From Immundisolibacter cernigliae (lineage in GTDB: Bacteria > Pseudomonadota > Gammaproteobacteria > Immundisolibacterales > Immundisolibacteraceae): a stretch of DNA of 64,000 nt. The notes under the pieces are model-generated. The model saw only the letters and a program-made list of their open reading frames with translations. It did no database searches and was not told the origin of the DNA. A program made the translations under genes and the position numbers. Location: positions 620,001-684,000 of the forward strand of contig NZ_CP014671.1 in NCBI RefSeq assembly GCF_001697225.1, given 5' to 3'. Below are positions 63,512-64,000 of this stretch, piece after piece. The first letter of the stretch is position 1. The number at the start of each line of letters is the position of its first letter.

Positions 63512-63925
63512 ATGCATATTTCGCGTTCAGCCCTGAAATTTGCGGCAGCGTTCGCCGCGGTCGTGCTGTGCACCTCGTCGATCTCTGCGGAAACCGTTCT
63601 CACGACACAGGATGCCGTCGAAGTGTCCGTGTCCGACGTGCGGGTTAGCGGTTCCGGCCTGCAAGGCGAGATTCACAATCAAACCGATGCGACTTTGATT
63701 GGAGCCGAACTGCTGGTGCGTCACCGCTGGCTGTGGGCTGACGAGCTGCATCCCGGCACCGACGACCCGAGCTGGGTCGAAATACACCCCGTGAACGTGA
63801 CCATCCCGGCCGGTGACACTGCGCCATTCAGCGTGCAACTGTCCCGCGGCGCCCCGCAACGCAGTGACGGTACCTTCCAACTCGAAGTGTCCGTCTACCG
63901 CTTCGCGACCATACCCAGCCCGTAG
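63512..63925 (+). CDS. Small exported protein of unknown function
   Basis: Protein of 137 residues with a signal peptide (MHISRSALKFAAAFAAVVLC, cleavage probably after SISA). The mature part looks beta-rich (VSDVRVSGSGLQGEIHNQTD, FSVQLSRGAPQRSDGTFQLE), like a single immunoglobulin-like domain of 110 residues. A GGAG site precedes the ATG. Function unknown; no link to neighbours. Confidence 0.75.
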   Translation: MHISRSALKFAAAFAAVVLCTSSISAETVLTTQDAVEVSVSDVRVSGSGLQGEIHNQTDATLIGAELLVRHRWLWADELHPGTDDPSWVEIHPVNVTIPAGDTAPFSVQLSRGAPQRSDGTFQLEVSVYRFATIPSP

Positions 63926-64000
63926 GTTCTGCGCGGCGCAGCACGCCCGTCGTTGGGCTGATTCTCACGACCGGGCGTCGCTGCCAAAAGCGGTGGCTGC
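63926..64000. other. Window end, no feature seen
   Basis: Seventy-five bases after the exported-protein gene with no start of a recognisable gene. Confidence 0.4.

Overview
The window is high-GC bacterial chromosome with dense, often overlapping operons (many ATGA, GTGA or TGATG junctions). Gene content (LexA-ImuA-ImuB-DnaE2 mutagenesis cassette, YqjD/YqjE/YqjK-like trio, cbb3 oxidase, group 3b NiFe hydrogenase, Czc-type metal efflux, meta-cleavage and CoA-linked catabolic enzymes) points to a facultatively respiring, metabolically versatile gammaproteobacterium. A polycyclic-aromatic degrader of the Immundisolibacter kind would fit, but that is a guess from content. No rRNA, tRNA, CRISPR array, integrase or intact transposase was seen.

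Layout. 1-3.5 kb: end of an RND multidrug pump operon (permease cut by the window edge, lipoprotein adaptor). 3.6-9.4 kb: SOS mutasome operon lexA-imuA-imuB-dnaE2, with a palindromic operator candidate abutting the lexA start codon. 9.5-14 kb: an MFS permease, a hydratase and a hydrolase of meta-cleavage pathways, and a UMF1/Atg22-type permease. 14-17.6 kb: a three-domain acyl-ACP synthetase/ACP/PlsC fusion and a divergent patatin-like lipase. 17.7-19.3 kb: purE-purK. 19.6-20.8 kb: yqjD-yqjE-yqjK-like membrane stress genes.

20.8-22.7 kb is the clearest accessory island. A small gene sits between perfect 19-bp inverted repeats and inside imperfect direct repeats. It is followed by two AT-rich gene cassettes separated by a textbook integron attC site, with no integrase, then a strong palindrome and a possible glcE relic. 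22.7-32.7 kb is one long minus-strand operon for a group 3b NiFe hydrogenase (hydB, a cyclic-nucleotide-binding-domain gene, hydG, hydD, hydA), its protease, and hypA-hypF-hypC-hypD-hypE. HypA is short and lacks the zinc finger, hypB is absent, and hypF carries an in-frame palindromic repeat.

32.8-37.2 kb: hemerythrin-like protein, Uma2-family nuclease, glutathione-dependent formaldehyde dehydrogenase, cardiolipin synthase, and a decayed IS5 transposase end. 37.2-39.2 kb: a partner-switching module (STAS, anti-sigma kinase, response-regulator/PP2C phosphatase). 39.4-48.9 kb: a HAD phosphatase and the cbb3 oxidase structural and assembly operon ccoNOQP-X-ccoG-ccoH-ccoI-ccoS-safE-like, with an FNR/ANR box upstream. 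Its ccoH reading frame is broken by a single-base shift. 49-50.3 kb: acyl-CoA dehydrogenase. 50.4-59.5 kb: heavy-metal module (P-type ATPase, YnfA-like protein, CzcA-CzcB-CzcC-like RND pump, DUF3147 protein, His-rich leader protein). 59.6-64 kb: family III CoA-transferase, a CoA-transferase relic, a stand-alone dihydrolipoamide acyltransferase, a frameshifted alpha/beta hydrolase and a small exported protein.

Short GC-rich REP-like hairpins (shared GGAGCCCGGCTG core) recur between operons.
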